A stretch of 64,000 nt of DNA, from assembly GCF_963677155.1 (NCBI RefSeq), contig NZ_OY781884.1:3778501-3842500 (forward strand), in the 5' to 3' direction. The translations under genes were made by a program, and so were the position numbers. Of this stretch, positions 63,524 to 64,000 are shown one piece after another. The notes beneath the pieces are model-generated. The model saw nothing but the letters and a program-made list of their open reading frames with translations, searched no databases and had not been told where the DNA came from. This stretch comes from an uncultured Draconibacterium sp. GTDB taxonomy: Bacteria; Bacteroidota; Bacteroidia; Bacteroidales; Prolixibacteraceae. Position 1 is the stretch's first letter. Each line of letters opens with the position of its first letter.

Positions 63524-64000
63524 ATGACAGAAAACAATTACCGAAAGCTATATGATGAGGAAATAGGGCAGCTCGTTCATCAGGGATGTTCTTCTTCTGA
63601 CTGGAGTTTAATAAAAGTTTCGCACGATTTTATTCCCGACTGTATTGAGAATTGTAAATTTTCAGGTAGTATCCGACTTGACAGCTTTACCGGAACAGTA
63701 AAACTTATCGGAGGCATTACTTTCAAAACAGGTATTTACAATGCCTGGCTGCACAACTGCGAGGTAGGTAAAAACGCACTGATTCATAACGTAAGAAGTT
63801 ACATTGCAAACTACCGGATTGAAGAGAATGTGGTCATTCATAATGTAACAACGCTGGCTGTTGATGGCGAAACGTCGTTTGGTAACGGGGTAGTGGTTGA
63901 AGCAATAAACGAAGGCGGAGGCCGCGAAATTCCCATATACGATTATCTGTCAACACATGTTGCCTACATGATGGCATTGTACAGACACCGGCCTCAAGTG
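63524..64000 (+). CDS. DUF4954 family protein, N-terminal part (runs off the right edge)
   Basis: The ATG at 63524 opens a frame to the window end, 159 residues so far. It matches the start of the DUF4954 family of Bacteroidota, proteins of roughly 650-700 residues. Visible are GCSSSDWSLIKV, FSGSIRLDSFTG, a left-handed-beta-helix-like run (NAWLHNCEVGKNALIHNV, IANYRIEENVVIHNV, DGETSFGNGVVVE) and GGGREIPIYDYLSTHVAYMM then ALYRHRP. The hexapeptide pattern suggests an acyl- or nucleotidyltransferase-like fold. Function is unknown. Confidence 0.85.
   Translation, partial: MTENNYRKLYDEEIGQLVHQGCSSSDWSLIKVSHDFIPDCIENCKFSGSIRLDSFTGTVKLIGGITFKTGIYNAWLHNCEVGKNALIHNVRSYIANYRIEENVVIHNVTTLAVDGETSFGNGVVVEAINEGGGREIPIYDYLSTHVAYMMALYRHRPQV

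Noticed and set aside
63349-63555. A 68-codon hydrophobic frame after the PAS-LuxR gene
   Set aside because: It is T-rich low-complexity sequence without a ribosome site and overlaps the well-supported start of the DUF4954 gene at 63524.

Overview
The window is from a member of the Bacteroidota, most likely a marine or sediment relative of the Marinilabiliales/Prolixibacteraceae. The signs are a SusC/SusD pair, a type IX secretion sorting domain, TAnnTTTG-type promoters, KdsA, TypA, DUF4861 and DUF4954 proteins, a carboxyspermidine polyamine route, and short dispersed repeats of a type common in this phylum. No rRNA, tRNA, CRISPR array, intact insertion sequence or prophage was seen.

Region 1 (1-13200) is a uronate-use locus. 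A truncated TonB receptor and a secreted thrombospondin-type-3 protein lie at the left edge. A LacI-type regulator follows, divergent from kduI-kduD-DUF4861, with a perfect 18-bp palindromic operator overlapping the kduI promoter. SusC, SusD and a DUF1573 lipoprotein come next. No polysaccharide lyase is in view.

Region 2 (13300-25900) is mostly housekeeping: an SpmA/SpmB-type membrane protein, kdsA, a complete arginine-to-spermidine route (arginine decarboxylase, agmatinase, carboxyspermidine dehydrogenase and decarboxylase), a nitroreductase, PepD and an AI-2E family permease. Several decayed genes lie between these: a Dabb protein with a broken Tat leader, an unknown frameshifted small gene behind a good promoter, a secreted protein with an in-frame TGA, and an AhpD-like remnant.

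Region 3 (25997-36474) is the most striking part. A KamA-like radical SAM aminomutase, PcaI and PcaJ CoA-transferase subunits, a beta-amino-acid-type class III aminotransferase and a PcaF-type thiolase form a tight operon. It is followed by an ALDH7-type aminoadipate-semialdehyde dehydrogenase and flanked by two saccharopine reductase-like genes. Together they suggest a lysine route: 2-aminoadipate is isomerised to 3-aminoadipate, transaminated to 3-oxoadipate, and cleaved to succinyl-CoA and acetyl-CoA. In the aminomutase, the two aspartates that hold the side-chain amine of lysine are replaced by Arg396 and Thr433, which fits an acidic side chain.

Region 4 (36491-54334) holds typA and then a long same-strand cluster. 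It encodes five PQQ-like beta-propeller proteins, an NHL-repeat protein, a small Cys-rich exported protein, a Tat-signal polyferredoxin, a NapH/NosR-like membrane Fe-S protein, a NuoE-NuoF-ferredoxin fusion and a NuoG/GltD-like flavoprotein. This looks like an uncharacterised NAD(H)-linked envelope redox system. A decayed propeller fragment lies upstream of typA.

Region 5 (54485-64000) has a GT4 glycosyltransferase, a GIY-YIG protein flanked by palindromic repeats, an ABC transporter, a type II NADH dehydrogenase, a guanine deaminase-like protein, a PAS-LuxR regulator and the start of a DUF4954 protein.
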